64,000 nucleotides of DNA, taken from Halalkalibacter suaedae. GTDB lineage: Bacteria > Bacillota > Bacilli > Bacillales > Bacillaceae_D. Shown piece after piece: positions 45,049 through 54,762 of the stretch (the stretch's first letter is position 1; every line of letters begins with the position of its first letter). Location: contig NZ_JAGKSQ010000004.1 of assembly GCF_017939705.1 (NCBI RefSeq), forward strand, positions 62,001-126,000. Reading direction: 5' to 3'. A model generated the notes under the pieces. The model ran no database searches. It saw only the letters and a program-made list of their open reading frames with translations, and was not told the origin of the DNA. A program made the translations under genes and the position numbers.

Positions 45049-48000
45049 GTGAAGAATGTTATTCATAGAAGTTTAATAATTTTTCTTACAGTACTCTTAT
45101 TAATGCCTGGAAATATTTTAGGGGCTGAGCAAACGAATCAATCGGAGCCGATCGAATTCGAACGTGCATCGGTGCACGATCCATCTATTATAAAAGATAA
45201 GGATGGCATGTATTATGTTTTTGGTTCACATATTGCAGCAGCGAAGTCATCTGATCTAATTAATTGGCGTTCGATAGTGGAACGAGAATATCAAACTCCA
45301 GAAAATAACCCTATCTATGGCAACCTGTCTGAAAACCTTGCTGAGTCTTTTGAATGGGCTGGCGAAAATGATTCAGATAGTAGAGGTGGTTTTGCTATTT
45401 GGGCTCCTGATATTTTTTGGAATCAGGACTATGTATGGGCAGATGGTTCAACTGGTGCCTATATGATGTACTATAGTGCTTCATCCACATATATTCGTTC
45501 AGCAATTGGTATCGCTGTGTCGAAGAACATTGAAGGACCATATGACTATACTGATACAATTATGTATTCAGGTTTTACTAATTATGAAGCATATGACAGT
45601 AATAGTGAAGTAAATAAGCATTGGGAGAATACAAATATTTCTGATCTTATTGCTGATGGTGTTATCGATGAACCAAATCCTGAATGGTTTACTAGTCAGG
45701 GGAATTTTAATAATGCCCTTTATACAAATGCAATTGATCCGAATATTCTCTATGATGAAAATGGAGATTTATGGATGACATACGGTTCTTGGTCTGGTGG
45801 GACATTTATTTTGCCATTAGATAAAGAGACTGGTGTACCAATTTATCCGGGGGAAGATGGTACAACCGCAGACGGTAGAATGATTGATAAGTATTTTGGT
45901 ACAAAGATTGCTGGAGGCTACGGTCGTTCTGGTGAAGCTACTTACGCAGTGTATGATGAAGAAACAGGTTATTATTATCTCTATATTACGTATGGTGGTC
46001 TAGCTTCTGATGGCGGCTATCAAATGAGACAGTTTAGAGCAGAAAGTATCGAAGGACCTTACTTAGATGCGTCTGGAAATGAAGCTGTCTATCCTGAAAG
46101 CTTTGATTTGGGTGTAGGGAATTTTCCTGGTAATGACGATCATAAGGATATCGGAAACAAAATGATAGGGAATTTCTTATTTAAGAGAGATCTAGGAGAA
46201 ACAGGTAGCGGAATTGGTACCGGTTACATGGCCCCGGGTCATAACTCTTATTTAATTGATGATGAGCTCGGGAAGGAATTTATCGTTACACATGCCCGTT
46301 TCCCAGAGCAAGGAGAAATGCATCAGGTTCGTGTGCATCAAACATTCAAGAATAGTGATCAATGGCCAGTGCCAACTCCTTATCACTATGCAGGTGAAAC
46401 GATTGAGACCGTTTCAGAAGCTGATGTTACTGGTAACTATAAGTACGTCAACCATGGCGAGGAAATTGATGGTGAATTAATTGAATCAACATGGATTGAG
46501 TTGAATGAAGATAAGACGATTACTGGTGCTGTAACAGGTACGTGGAAACTATATGATAACTATCGAGTGGAATTAACGGTTGATAATGAAAGTTATGATG
46601 GCGTATTCATTCGCCAATATGACCCTACCTCAGAGAAATGGGTCATGACATTCAGTGCAATGTCTAATGATGGAGTTGTAGTCTGGGGAAGTCATGTAGA
46701 AAGCAAAGAAAATCAAGAAGTGGTTGATAGTATTAAGCAAGAATTAGAGACGATCATTCCTGCGACCGCTATCAATAATCTATCCTTGCCGACACTAGCA
46801 ACACAGGGAACTAAGATTTCATGGGAATCTTCTAATTCAGAGATTATTTCTGCGGATGGAGCTGTAGAAAGACCGAAATTTGGTTCTGAAGCAGCTAATG
46901 TTGATTTGACGGCAACAATCTCTTTAGGGGATGCGACAGGTACATTAACAAAAACAGTTACCGTTCCTGCTGAAGAACAAGGTGGTTTATCTGCGTATTA
47001 TGACTTTAATGATGGGTTAGCAGATCGCTCTGGTAATCAAGCAGATGCTACAGTTACTGGAGACCGTCTTACAAATACAGGCGGAGAAATTAGCTATGCC
47101 GATGGAGTATCAGGAAAAGCGGCCAAGTTTAATGGTGAATCGGGGTTGAAATTAGCCGATGGTTTAATTTCTACTAATAAGTATTCTGTGTCACTTTGGA
47201 TGAAGCCTGAAGAAATTACACAATTCACAACAGCATTTTTTGGTGCGAGAACAGAAAGTAATTGGATTAGCGTTGTTCCAAATGCACATGATGTGACAAA
47301 GGTGTGGGTTCATAACGGTGAAGATTGGTATGATGCAATGTCTGATTCAATTATTCCAACAGGGGAGTGGAGTCATTTTGCTCTTACTGTAAATGAAGGG
47401 GCAGCTAAAGTTTACATTAATGGAGAAGAAAAGTTCTCTAACAACAATTTCCCTAATGTCTTTACAACATTGGATGCAGAGTTCGGTCTAGGTGTTAACT
47501 ACTGGGACACACCATTTAAAGGGTTAATGGACGAGGTTCGTGTCTATGATGGAGTTGTTCTACCTGCTGATGAAGTTCAGACACTTTATAACAGTCCTGA
47601 TGGGTTAACAGCAAATTATAGTTTTGAAGATAACTTAGAAGATGAAACAGGGAACCATGAAGATGGTAGCATTACGGGTAATATTATTACTAATACTGGT
47701 GGGACCATTTCATATGAACAAGGGATTGATGGAAAGGCAGCTGTATTTAATGGGGAATCAGGTATTTCTCTGCCTAAAGGATTAATCTCTAGCAATGAAT
47801 ATTCAGTATCTGTATGGTTGAACCCAACAGAATTAACACAGTATACAACAACGTTTTTTGGTAGTAGAGACGAAAATAACTGGATAAGTCTTGTGCCATT
47901 TGGACCAGGTGACGGTAACACGATGCTATGGTCTGGTAGCGGAACTTGGTATGATGCAACGACTGGTGCACAAATACCAACAAACGAATGGACACATTTG

Positions 48001-49149
48001 ACAGCAACCGTTAACAACGGTGAAGTTGTGATCTACCTAAATGGAGAACAGGCATTCACTGGTTCTGATTTCCCTTCAATTTTTACAACTACAGATGCAG
48101 TCTTTGGTCTAGGTGTTAACTATTGGGATACGCCTTATAACGGGCTAATGGATGATCTACGTATCTATGGTAATAAGGCACTTGCTGCAACTGAAGTGAG
48201 TGACTACTATAATCGTGTGGTGAATCCAGGAACAGAAGATCCAGGAACAGAAGATCCAGGAACAGAAGATCCAGGAACAGAAGATCCAGGAACAGAAGAT
48301 CCAGGAACAGAAGATCCAGGAACAGAAGATCCAGGAACAGAAGATCCAGGAACAGAGGATCCAGGAACAGAGGATCCAGGAACAGAAGATCCAGGAACAG
48401 AAGATCCAGGAACAGAAGATCCAGGAACAGAAGATCCAGGAACGGAGGATCCAGGAACAGAACAACCAGGAACTAAAGAAACGGTTGTAAACCAAGTAGA
48501 AGATTTAGAGAAAAATAATAATGTTTATAAAACAAAGAATCCTTCAAAGAAAACAATTCTTAAAAAGGCAGTGTTGGATCAGTTGAGTGAAGATGCTGTT
48601 ATTGTATTAGAATTTGATCGTATTGAAGTAGAAATTCCAGTATCAATTCTAAAAGGGCACGAAGATGTAGAATTTATTTTTGGGGATGTAAATAATGAAG
48701 TTATCTCTAAAAATTCCAATGCTATAAGTGGTTTATATGACTTCACGTTAAGTTCAAATGGAGAAGCAATTACATTTACTGAAACACCAATTACCTTAAC
48801 ATTTGATGTTGATCAGGAAAAAGTTAAGAATTGGAAAAATGTAAGAGTGTTCTATATTGATGAAAATGGAGTAAAACAGGAAGAAATTACTCCAACAAAG
48901 TATGACAGTAGTACTGGTGAAGTAATAGCTGAAGTTACTCACTTCAGTATTTACGGAGCATTCGAAATTGCAGATGATGAAGTGAAAGTAGGAGAAGGTC
49001 AAACAGAAGTAGACGATCAAACTGGGAAAGATAAACTACCAGATACTGCTACAAATCAATATAATTGGTTTGTAATAGGACTTCTACTAGTAGTCATTGG
49101 AAGTGTTGCATTCTATGTTGCTAGAAGAAGAAATGGTTTGAATCTCTAA
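45049..49149 (+). CDS. Wall-anchored GH43 endo-arabinanase with LamG domains, PGTED repeats, LPxTG
   Basis: Secreted enzyme of 1366 residues that should cut alpha-1,5-arabinan, closest in layout to B. subtilis Abn2 (YxiA). Signal peptide 1-27; GH43 five-bladed propeller (about 35-450) with catalytic base Asp44 in VHDPSI, Asp in [10 protein letters not shown] and acid Glu in SGEATYAVY; a beta insert (about 460-560); an Ig-like region (to about 640); two related LamG/concanavalin-type domains (about 645-850 and 850-1055), each with AAxFNGESG; a PGTED linker; a module ending HFSIYGAFE shared with the GH10 protein; LPDTAT (1330-1335), helix and RRR tail. I start at GTG 45049 with AAAGGAG nearby, which gives a proper signal peptide. 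Confidence 0.9.
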   Translation: MKNVIHRSLIIFLTVLLLMPGNILGAEQTNQSEPIEFERASVHDPSIIKDKDGMYYVFGSHIAAAKSSDLINWRSIVEREYQTPENNPIYGNLSENLAESFEWAGENDSDSRGGFAIWAPDIFWNQDYVWADGSTGAYMMYYSASSTYIRSAIGIAVSKNIEGPYDYTDTIMYSGFTNYEAYDSNSEVNKHWENTNISDLIADGVIDEPNPEWFTSQGNFNNALYTNAIDPNILYDENGDLWMTYGSWSGGTFILPLDKETGVPIYPGEDGTTADGRMIDKYFGTKIAGGYGRSGEATYAVYDEETGYYYLYITYGGLASDGGYQMRQFRAESIEGPYLDASGNEAVYPESFDLGVGNFPGNDDHKDIGNKMIGNFLFKRDLGETGSGIGTGYMAPGHNSYLIDDELGKEFIVTHARFPEQGEMHQVRVHQTFKNSDQWPVPTPYHYAGETIETVSEADVTGNYKYVNHGEEIDGELIESTWIELNEDKTITGAVTGTWKLYDNYRVELTVDNESYDGVFIRQYDPTSEKWVMTFSAMSNDGVVVWGSHVESKENQEVVDSIKQELETIIPATAINNLSLPTLATQGTKISWESSNSEIISADGAVERPKFGSEAANVDLTATISLGDATGTLTKTVTVPAEEQGGLSAYYDFNDGLADRSGNQADATVTGDRLTNTGGEISYADGVSGKAAKFNGESGLKLADGLISTNKYSVSLWMKPEEITQFTTAFFGARTESNWISVVPNAHDVTKVWVHNGEDWYDAMSDSIIPTGEWSHFALTVNEGAAKVYINGEEKFSNNNFPNVFTTLDAEFGLGVNYWDTPFKGLMDEVRVYDGVVLPADEVQTLYNSPDGLTANYSFEDNLEDETGNHEDGSITGNIITNTGGTISYEQGIDGKAAVFNGESGISLPKGLISSNEYSVSVWLNPTELTQYTTTFFGSRDENNWISLVPFGPGDGNTMLWSGSGTWYDATTGAQIPTNEWTHLTATVNNGEVVIYLNGEQAFTGSDFPSIFTTTDAVFGLGVNYWDTPYNGLMDDLRIYGNKALAATEVSDYYNRVVNPGTEDPGTEDPGTEDPGTEDPGTEDPGTEDPGTEDPGTEDPGTEDPGTEDPGTEDPGTEDPGTEDPGTEDPGTEDPGTEQPGTKETVVNQVEDLEKNNNVYKTKNPSKKTILKKAVLDQLSEDAVIVLEFDRIEVEIPVSILKGHEDVEFIFGDVNNEVISKNSNAISGLYDFTLSSNGEAITFTETPITLTFDVDQEKVKNWKNVRVFYIDENGVKQEEITPTKYDSSTGEVIAEVTHFSIYGAFEIADDEVKVGEGQTEVDDQTGKDKLPDTATNQYNWFVIGLLLVVIGSVAFYVARRRNGLNL
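48226..48480 (+). repeat. 15-bp tandem repeat encoding a PGTED linker
   Basis: Seventeen units of CCAGGAACAGAAGAT: fifteen encode PGTED, the last two PGTEQ and PGTKE. Most units are identical at DNA level; changes (AAG to GAG codons, ACA to ACG) appear at four or so units. A rigid acidic spacer lifting the catalytic domains off the wall; the near identity predicts length variation between strains. Confidence 0.97.
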
Positions 49150-49159
49150 ATGATTTATA

Positions 49160-49196
49160 GAAACCCCTTGTCTAATACAACAAGGGGTTTCTTTGT
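49160..49196 (+). terminator. Terminator after the GH43 arabinanase gene
   Basis: GAAACCCCTTGT pairs perfectly with ACAAGGGGTTTC, loop CTAATAC-type, T-rich tail. Confidence 0.9.
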
Positions 49197-49354
49197 ATTC
49201 TCTTTTATCTTTTAAATATTATTCTGAAGTAGGGTAGGTAATTTCTACAAAATAACAATAATTTAGTAAAACTTCTTCCGTTTATACCAAGCCTTAGCTT
49301 CTAAATGTTATGATAGAAAAATAGGGAAGATACTAAATGTAAGGGGATTTAAAT

Positions 49355-50197
49355 ATGACACAGCGTGCTCGAACTCAAAATAATGTTACATTAAAGGGAA
49401 GAGGGAAGCAGCCGATTATTTTTGCACCTGGTTTTGGCTTTGATCAAGAAGTTTGGGCAGCTGTCGCTAAATCATTTGAAGATGATTATCAAGTGATTTT
49501 ATTTGATTATGTTGGTTTTGGGCAGTCAGATATAACGGCCTATGATCCGAAAAAATATAGTACAATTTCTGGTTATGTCGAAGATGTATTGGCGATTTGT
49601 AATGAGTTGGCTCTAGATAATGTAGTCTTTGTCGGGCATTCGGTTGGCAGTATGATCGGTATGCTTGCATCGATCCAACAGCCAGATCTAATTTCAAAAC
49701 TAATTATGATTGGGCCATCCCCATTCTTTCTAAATGAAACATCTGGATATCAGGGAGGTTTCGAAAAAGAGGAATTAGATGGTTTGATAGAATTGATGGA
49801 AAAAAACTATCTGGAGTGCACAACAACGATTAGTAAGGCAATAATGAACGGTTCCGATTATAAGCAATTCGAGAGTGAGATTGAAGCTCAATTCCGTTTG
49901 AATGATCCTGTAATTACCAATCAATTTGCTAAGGTCTGTTTTTATACAGACTACCGAGAACAACTGAAAAATGTAACAGTCCCAACGTTAATCATTCAGA
50001 GCGCAAACGATCTGTTTGTTCCAGAGGAAGTTGCTTATTACATGAAGGAGACGCTTGCCAATTGCGTGCTTTCCTACTCAAGTGCAATCGGCCACTGTTC
50101 GCATATTAGCCATCCGACAGAAACCATTCATTTGATCCAGAATTATTTGAACGAACCGTTTGCTAGTCAACTACAAGGTACTGGCGGTATGATGTAA
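49355..50197 (+). CDS. rsbQ: RsbQ-like alpha/beta hydrolase, energy-stress signalling
   Basis: 280-residue hydrolase needed, in B. subtilis, for RsbP to activate sigma-B under energy stress. It has oxyanion motif FAPGFGFDQEVW, nucleophile Ser96 in GHSVGS (same number as B. subtilis RsbQ), Asp in SANDLFVPEE and His in AIGHCSHIS. GGGGA-type site upstream. Its stop overlaps the rsbP start by one base (TAATG). Here rsbQ comes first, the reverse of the B. subtilis rsbP-rsbQ order. The rest of the sigma-B cascade is not in the window. Confidence 0.93.
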   Translation: MTQRARTQNNVTLKGRGKQPIIFAPGFGFDQEVWAAVAKSFEDDYQVILFDYVGFGQSDITAYDPKKYSTISGYVEDVLAICNELALDNVVFVGHSVGSMIGMLASIQQPDLISKLIMIGPSPFFLNETSGYQGGFEKEELDGLIELMEKNYLECTTTISKAIMNGSDYKQFESEIEAQFRLNDPVITNQFAKVCFYTDYREQLKNVTVPTLIIQSANDLFVPEEVAYYMKETLANCVLSYSSAIGHCSHISHPTETIHLIQNYLNEPFASQLQGTGGMM

Positions 50198-51399
50198 TGG
50201 AAAACAACATTAATGGCATCCCAGGCGGACTTTTAACTCTATCAAAGGATTTTGAGATAGAAGAAATTAATCACACTTTATTACAGTTGTTACGTTATGA
50301 TATTGACGAATTAATTGGTCAAAGTGTTCGGACTATCCTTACTAGATCAACTCAAGCATTCTTTCAATTTATTTTCTATCCATTATTGATCCAAAAGCAA
50401 CAAGTTGAGGAAGTATCTCTAGAGTTAATGTCACATCAAGGTGAAAAAATACCTGTCCTTCTATATGCCTCCACCCGATTAGATGGAATTATTTCCTGTA
50501 TTATTGTTCCTAATAAAAAAAGAAATCAATACGAGAATGAATTACTTGAAGCAAATAAGCTGGCTGAAGAAAGGCTAAAAGAAAAAGATAGAATTAATGC
50601 TGAACTACAGTTGGTTTTACATAATTTAGAAGAAAAGCAAGCTGAAATGTTAAGAATCAACCAACAAAATCTTAAATACAAAACGGAAACTCAAAAGGAG
50701 CTCAGCTTAGCAAAAAAGATACAGGAAACAACATTGACGGATGCAATAAATAACGAACACCTCCAAATTGAATCCTATTACCATGCTTCGAATGAATTAT
50801 CAGGTGATATTTACGGATTCTATCAAATCAATGAACATCAGTATGGGATCATCCTACTAGATGTGATGGGACATGGTATCTCTTCTTCGCTTATTACGAT
50901 GTCACTCGTTACATTGTTTCAACGATTAATATCAAAAGGAGCATCATCAGATCAAATAATGAAAGAGCTAGATGATCAGATGCATCTTTTATTTGAAAAC
51001 GAAGAAGATGCCTGGCATTATTGTACGGCGATTTATCTATCGATTGATATTAAAGAACAGACCGTTGAGTACATCAATGCAGGGCATCCACCTGCCATTT
51101 ACTTAGGATTGGAAGGCGAGCATAGAGAGTTGAAAACACAAGGCCCACCTATTGGCTCCTTCAAAGGAATGGATTTTAAACACTCGGTATTCTCATACAC
51201 GAAAGGGGCAAGGATTCTTCTATATACTGATGGAGTATCAGAGCCATTCGAACAAGGCCGTTTACACTCATTCTTAAAGAAGCATTCGAGGGCTTCTTTA
51301 TCTGTAGCTAAAGAAAAACTAGCTAAGATGTTAAAAGACAAAGAAAACGTCGGTTACAGAAGTGATGATCAATGTTACATTTTAATTGACTTAAAATAA
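50197..51399 (+). CDS. rsbP: RsbP-like PAS-PP2C phosphatase
   Basis: 400 residues: PAS domain (about 5-110), a coiled-coil linker (about 112-165) and a PP2C/SpoIIE phosphatase (about 175-400) with LSGDIYGFYQI, LLDVMGHGISSSL, INAGHPPAIYL and YTDGVSEPFE metal-site motifs. It would dephosphorylate RsbV and so release sigma-B. Translationally coupled to rsbQ, with which it forms the energy-stress branch. Confidence 0.94.
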   Translation: MENNINGIPGGLLTLSKDFEIEEINHTLLQLLRYDIDELIGQSVRTILTRSTQAFFQFIFYPLLIQKQQVEEVSLELMSHQGEKIPVLLYASTRLDGIISCIIVPNKKRNQYENELLEANKLAEERLKEKDRINAELQLVLHNLEEKQAEMLRINQQNLKYKTETQKELSLAKKIQETTLTDAINNEHLQIESYYHASNELSGDIYGFYQINEHQYGIILLDVMGHGISSSLITMSLVTLFQRLISKGASSDQIMKELDDQMHLLFENEEDAWHYCTAIYLSIDIKEQTVEYINAGHPPAIYLGLEGEHRELKTQGPPIGSFKGMDFKHSVFSYTKGARILLYTDGVSEPFEQGRLHSFLKKHSRASLSVAKEKLAKMLKDKENVGYRSDDQCYILIDLK

Positions 51400-51529
51400 A
51401 AGGATTAAGACAGGTCATTTTCCAGGAAATGTTTTACATAAGCTTTATTTGTTATGAAGAAATGAAGGACCGTGCAGAAGGTTATTTTATGATACAGAAG
51501 TTATTGGAGAAAATAAATAGAAAAAGATT

Positions 51530-51572
51530 AAGTTGATTTGATAGTCGTAAAGCCTATTAAATCAACTTTTTT
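51530..51572 (+). terminator. Terminator after rsbP
   Basis: AAGTTGATTT pairs with AAATCAACTT around a 23-base loop, then a T tract. Only short non-coding sequence surrounds it in the gap 51400-51783. Confidence 0.75.
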
Positions 51573-51658
51573 CATCTTGTTAAACTAAAAGTTACTACCC
51601 CCTAACTTTTGGTTTATAGTCTAATTGTTAAAAGTGCAGTAAATTTAATGTGTAGTCA

Positions 51659-51702
51659 TGAAACGCTTTCAAATTGATTTAGATTTAAATGGTAGCGTTT
51701 CA
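51659..51702. promoter_or_regulatory. Inverted repeat TGAAACGCT / AGCGTTTCA before the GH3 operon
   Basis: Two exact complementary 9-bp arms, 26 bases apart. The left half, TGAAACGCTTTCA, is one base short of a catabolite-responsive element. Two LacI-family half-sites or looped operators are possible. About 80 bases before the GH3 start codon. Confidence 0.55.
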
Positions 51703-51783
51703 CTTAATGAGGAGGGGAATTTCCACACTTGTTAAATGCAACAACATTTTTAGTGAGGTAACAATATAACAGGGGGTAAGAGC

Positions 51784-54654
51784 ATGGCTAAGAGAAAAAT
51801 GAGCAAGAAAAAGTTTCGCATTGTATGGAGCTCGATTTTAAGTATTTTGTTAGTTATTGCGATTGGTGCGAACGTTGCATTAGGCTATTATTCAGATGTC
51901 ATTACATCGTATTTTACAGAAATTGACACAACAAGTAATGAAGCGATTGCAGCACGTGATCATTCAACAGAGGTTGCACAAAAGATTGCAGATGAAGGAA
52001 TTATCCTTTTGCAAAATGAAGAAAACGCTTTACCATTTGCTGAAGGAACAAAAGTCAACGTATTCGGATGGAGCTTCACTGCACCGATTTATGGTGGAGC
52101 TGGTTCCGGTGGTACAGATGCATCAACTGCCATTACTCCTAAAGCAGGGTTAGAGGCAGCAGGAATTGAAATTAATGAAGAATTATATAATGCTTATGCT
52201 GCAACTGATCTGGTACGTCCAGTAATTGGAATTGAAGGGCAAGATTTCACGATACCAGAGCCTGAGCCAGAAACATTCTACACTGATGAGTTAATCTCTC
52301 AGGCAAAAGAATTCTCTGATACAGCAGTTCTCTTTATTGCTCGTTCGGGTGGAGAAGGCGCTGATCTTCCTCAGAGCTTATTTGGAGAAGATACGTATGA
52401 TCCAGACGGTAGTCCACAGGGACCAACTGGTCAAAAGTTTGGTTTTGAAGATGACCAAGATCCGGATAAACATTACCTAGAACTGACGAATAGAGAACTA
52501 GGAATGCTAGAAGCTGTAACAGAAAACTTTGATAACATCGTTTTAGTTTTAAATAGTGCGAATACATTCGAGCTTGATTGGCTTAAAGATTATGACCAAA
52601 TCAAGAGTGTTGTGAATATTGCAGGACCAGGACAAAGTGGATTTGGTTCTTTAGGTCAAGTACTTGCTGGTGATTTAAACCCTTCAGGTAAAACAGTAGA
52701 TATCTATGCTAATGACCTACAAGATGCACCTGCAGCTGCTAACTTTGGTGATTTTGATTATGTTCTTGAGAATGCTGATGGAACATTCTCAACTGCAACA
52801 GACGCAAAAGGAGTCCCATTAAAATATGTTGACTTAACAGAAGGTGTCTATGTTGGATATCGCTATTATGAAACAGCGGCCGCAGAAGGCAGCATTAACT
52901 ATGATGAAAAAGTATTATATCCATTTGGTTACGGACTGAGCTACACAACGTTTGATCAAGAAGTAGTAACAGATAGTGTTACATGGACTGATACAGAAGT
53001 TTCAGTAGATGTTCAAGTTACGAATACAGGATCGGTAGCTGGTAAAGAGGTTGTACAGCTTTATTACACTCCGCCTTATACTGGTCAAATCGAAAGATCA
53101 TCTGTTAACTTAGCGGCTTTCGGAAAGACAGCTCAACTTGAGCCAGGACAATCAGAGGTGATTTCACTATCATTCCCTGTAGAAGATATGGCAGCATACG
53201 ATCATAACAAGATTTTCAGTGAAAATGGCGCTTACGTACTTGAAGCAGGCGAATACAATGTCATGTTAATGAGCAACTCACATGAGAAAATTGCAGACGT
53301 AGCATCACAAACTCTTTCAGAAGTAGTTTATAACGAAGCTGGTCGTACGACTGATGACCAAACCGCTGTGAACCAGTTTGATGAAGAAGTAACGGGTGAA
53401 GGAAGCATTGAAACATATCTTTCAAGAGCTGACGGCTTTGCTAATTTAGATACGATTGATCAAAATGAAATCTTTACTGTTACAAATGAAGATGGTACGA
53501 CTAGAGAGGTAGTAGGTACATTAGTTAATACGGCGTTTGTCGACATGGTGAATAGCAAGCGTTATGATGTACCAGCTGATACACATGAAAATGCCCCTAC
53601 AACTGGAGCAGATAATGGATTAGTTTTGGAAGATTATAAAGATGTTGCTTATGATGATGAAAGCTGGGAGCCACTACTTGATCAATTGACAGTAGATGAC
53701 CTAGTGAATGTCTTTACACATGGTGGATACAAAACGGCTGAAATTCAATCTGTTCAGAAGCCAGCGACAATAGACTATGACGGTCCAGCCGGGATTAGTA
53801 ACTTTATTTCAGGTTCGCCATTATCAGGAATCCCATTCCCTGCAGAAGTGATGCTTGCATCAACGTGGAATATTGATCTTGCTGTTGCAATGGGTGAAGC
53901 AATTGGTAAGGAAGCACAGGCTTATGGTGTAACTGGTTGGTATGGTCCAGCAATGAACATCCACCGTACAGCATTTGCAGGAAGAAACTTTGAGTACTAT
54001 TCAGAGGATCCATACCTTTCAGGTAAGTTTGCAGCTGCAACAATTGCAGCCTACCAAGCAGAAGGTGGATACGTTCAAATGAAACACTTTGCTCTAAATG
54101 ATCAGGAAGATAACCGTACACTTGGTGTTTTAACATGGGGTGACGAACAAGCAATTCGTGAAATTTACTTACGACCATTTGAATATGCAGTAAAAGAAGG
54201 CGGCGCATTAGGAGTAATGTCATCATTCAACAGTATTGGTGATGTATGGGCAGGCGCAGATGAGAGCTTGCTTACAGAAGTGTTACGTAACGAGTGGGGC
54301 TTTAGAGGTGTTGTTAATACAGATTTCTATATCCTTGATGCATATCCGTACATGAATGCAGAGCTTGCAGTACGTGCTGGTAATGATATCCTTCTTACTG
54401 GTGTTGCACCATTTGGTGTACCGCAAGTAAATACAGAAAGTAATGATACATTATGGGCGATGAGAGCTGCGGCGAAAAATGTATTATACACTGTAGCAAA
54501 TACGAATGCAGTTGATGATGGAATGAGTACTGACAAACCACAATGGGTAATCAACACAATTATTATTGATGTTATTGTTGGTTTAGGTATCATCCTAGGG
54601 TTCTTCTTTACTTTCCGTAATAGTAGAAAGAGAGACGAAGACAACATCGCTTAA
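51784..54654 (+). CDS. Membrane-anchored GH3 beta-glycosidase with permuted domain order
   Basis: 956-residue GH3 enzyme (beta-glucosidase or beta-xylosidase). N-terminal membrane helix (about 13-36). The normal C-terminal GH3 domain comes first (about 60-390; IILLQNEENALPF, AGPGQSGFGSLGQVLAG, PFGYGLSYT), then the FnIII-like domain (about 400-490), a connecting region, and only then the catalytic TIM barrel (about 625-900; YDGPAGISNF, GPAMNIHRTAFAGRNFEYYSEDP, KHFALNDQEDNRT) with the expected nucleophile Asp in VVNTDFY. A second membrane helix (about 915-938) and charged tail follow. Inverted GH3 order is known in a few rumen enzymes. Both ends anchored implies the body sits outside the membrane. 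First gene of a probable GH3-GH3-GtrA-GT2 operon. Confidence 0.9.
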   Translation: MAKRKMSKKKFRIVWSSILSILLVIAIGANVALGYYSDVITSYFTEIDTTSNEAIAARDHSTEVAQKIADEGIILLQNEENALPFAEGTKVNVFGWSFTAPIYGGAGSGGTDASTAITPKAGLEAAGIEINEELYNAYAATDLVRPVIGIEGQDFTIPEPEPETFYTDELISQAKEFSDTAVLFIARSGGEGADLPQSLFGEDTYDPDGSPQGPTGQKFGFEDDQDPDKHYLELTNRELGMLEAVTENFDNIVLVLNSANTFELDWLKDYDQIKSVVNIAGPGQSGFGSLGQVLAGDLNPSGKTVDIYANDLQDAPAAANFGDFDYVLENADGTFSTATDAKGVPLKYVDLTEGVYVGYRYYETAAAEGSINYDEKVLYPFGYGLSYTTFDQEVVTDSVTWTDTEVSVDVQVTNTGSVAGKEVVQLYYTPPYTGQIERSSVNLAAFGKTAQLEPGQSEVISLSFPVEDMAAYDHNKIFSENGAYVLEAGEYNVMLMSNSHEKIADVASQTLSEVVYNEAGRTTDDQTAVNQFDEEVTGEGSIETYLSRADGFANLDTIDQNEIFTVTNEDGTTREVVGTLVNTAFVDMVNSKRYDVPADTHENAPTTGADNGLVLEDYKDVAYDDESWEPLLDQLTVDDLVNVFTHGGYKTAEIQSVQKPATIDYDGPAGISNFISGSPLSGIPFPAEVMLASTWNIDLAVAMGEAIGKEAQAYGVTGWYGPAMNIHRTAFAGRNFEYYSEDPYLSGKFAAATIAAYQAEGGYVQMKHFALNDQEDNRTLGVLTWGDEQAIREIYLRPFEYAVKEGGALGVMSSFNSIGDVWAGADESLLTEVLRNEWGFRGVVNTDFYILDAYPYMNAELAVRAGNDILLTGVAPFGVPQVNTESNDTLWAMRAAAKNVLYTVANTNAVDDGMSTDKPQWVINTIIIDVIVGLGIILGFFFTFRNSRKRDEDNIA

Positions 54655-54707
54655 TGGAGTTAAGCATCGGAGATTGTATTGGTTAAGAATTTAATAACAA
54701 AAATAAT

Positions 54708-54742
54708 TTTCAGCGGTACTCCTTTGAGGAGTGCCGCTGAAA
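54708..54742 (+). repeat. Strong hairpin between the two GH3 genes
   Basis: TTTCAGCGGTACTCC and GGAGTGCCGCTGAAA pair over 15 bp (one wobble) around TTTGA. No T tract follows, so it may stabilise or process mRNA rather than stop transcription. Confidence 0.75.
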
Positions 54743-54762
54743 TTGCAAATGAGGCACTGAAC

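Noticed and set aside
48226-48480. Regular repeats resembling a CRISPR array
   Set aside because: Units are directly adjacent 15-mers with no spacers and are in frame within a protein.
48157-48495. Long minus-strand frame rich in FCSWI repeats
   Set aside because: It is the complement of the PGTED codon repeat within the GH43 gene and has no start signal.
51463-51537. 24-codon frame after rsbP
   Set aside because: No ribosome binding site and it overlaps the terminator stem.
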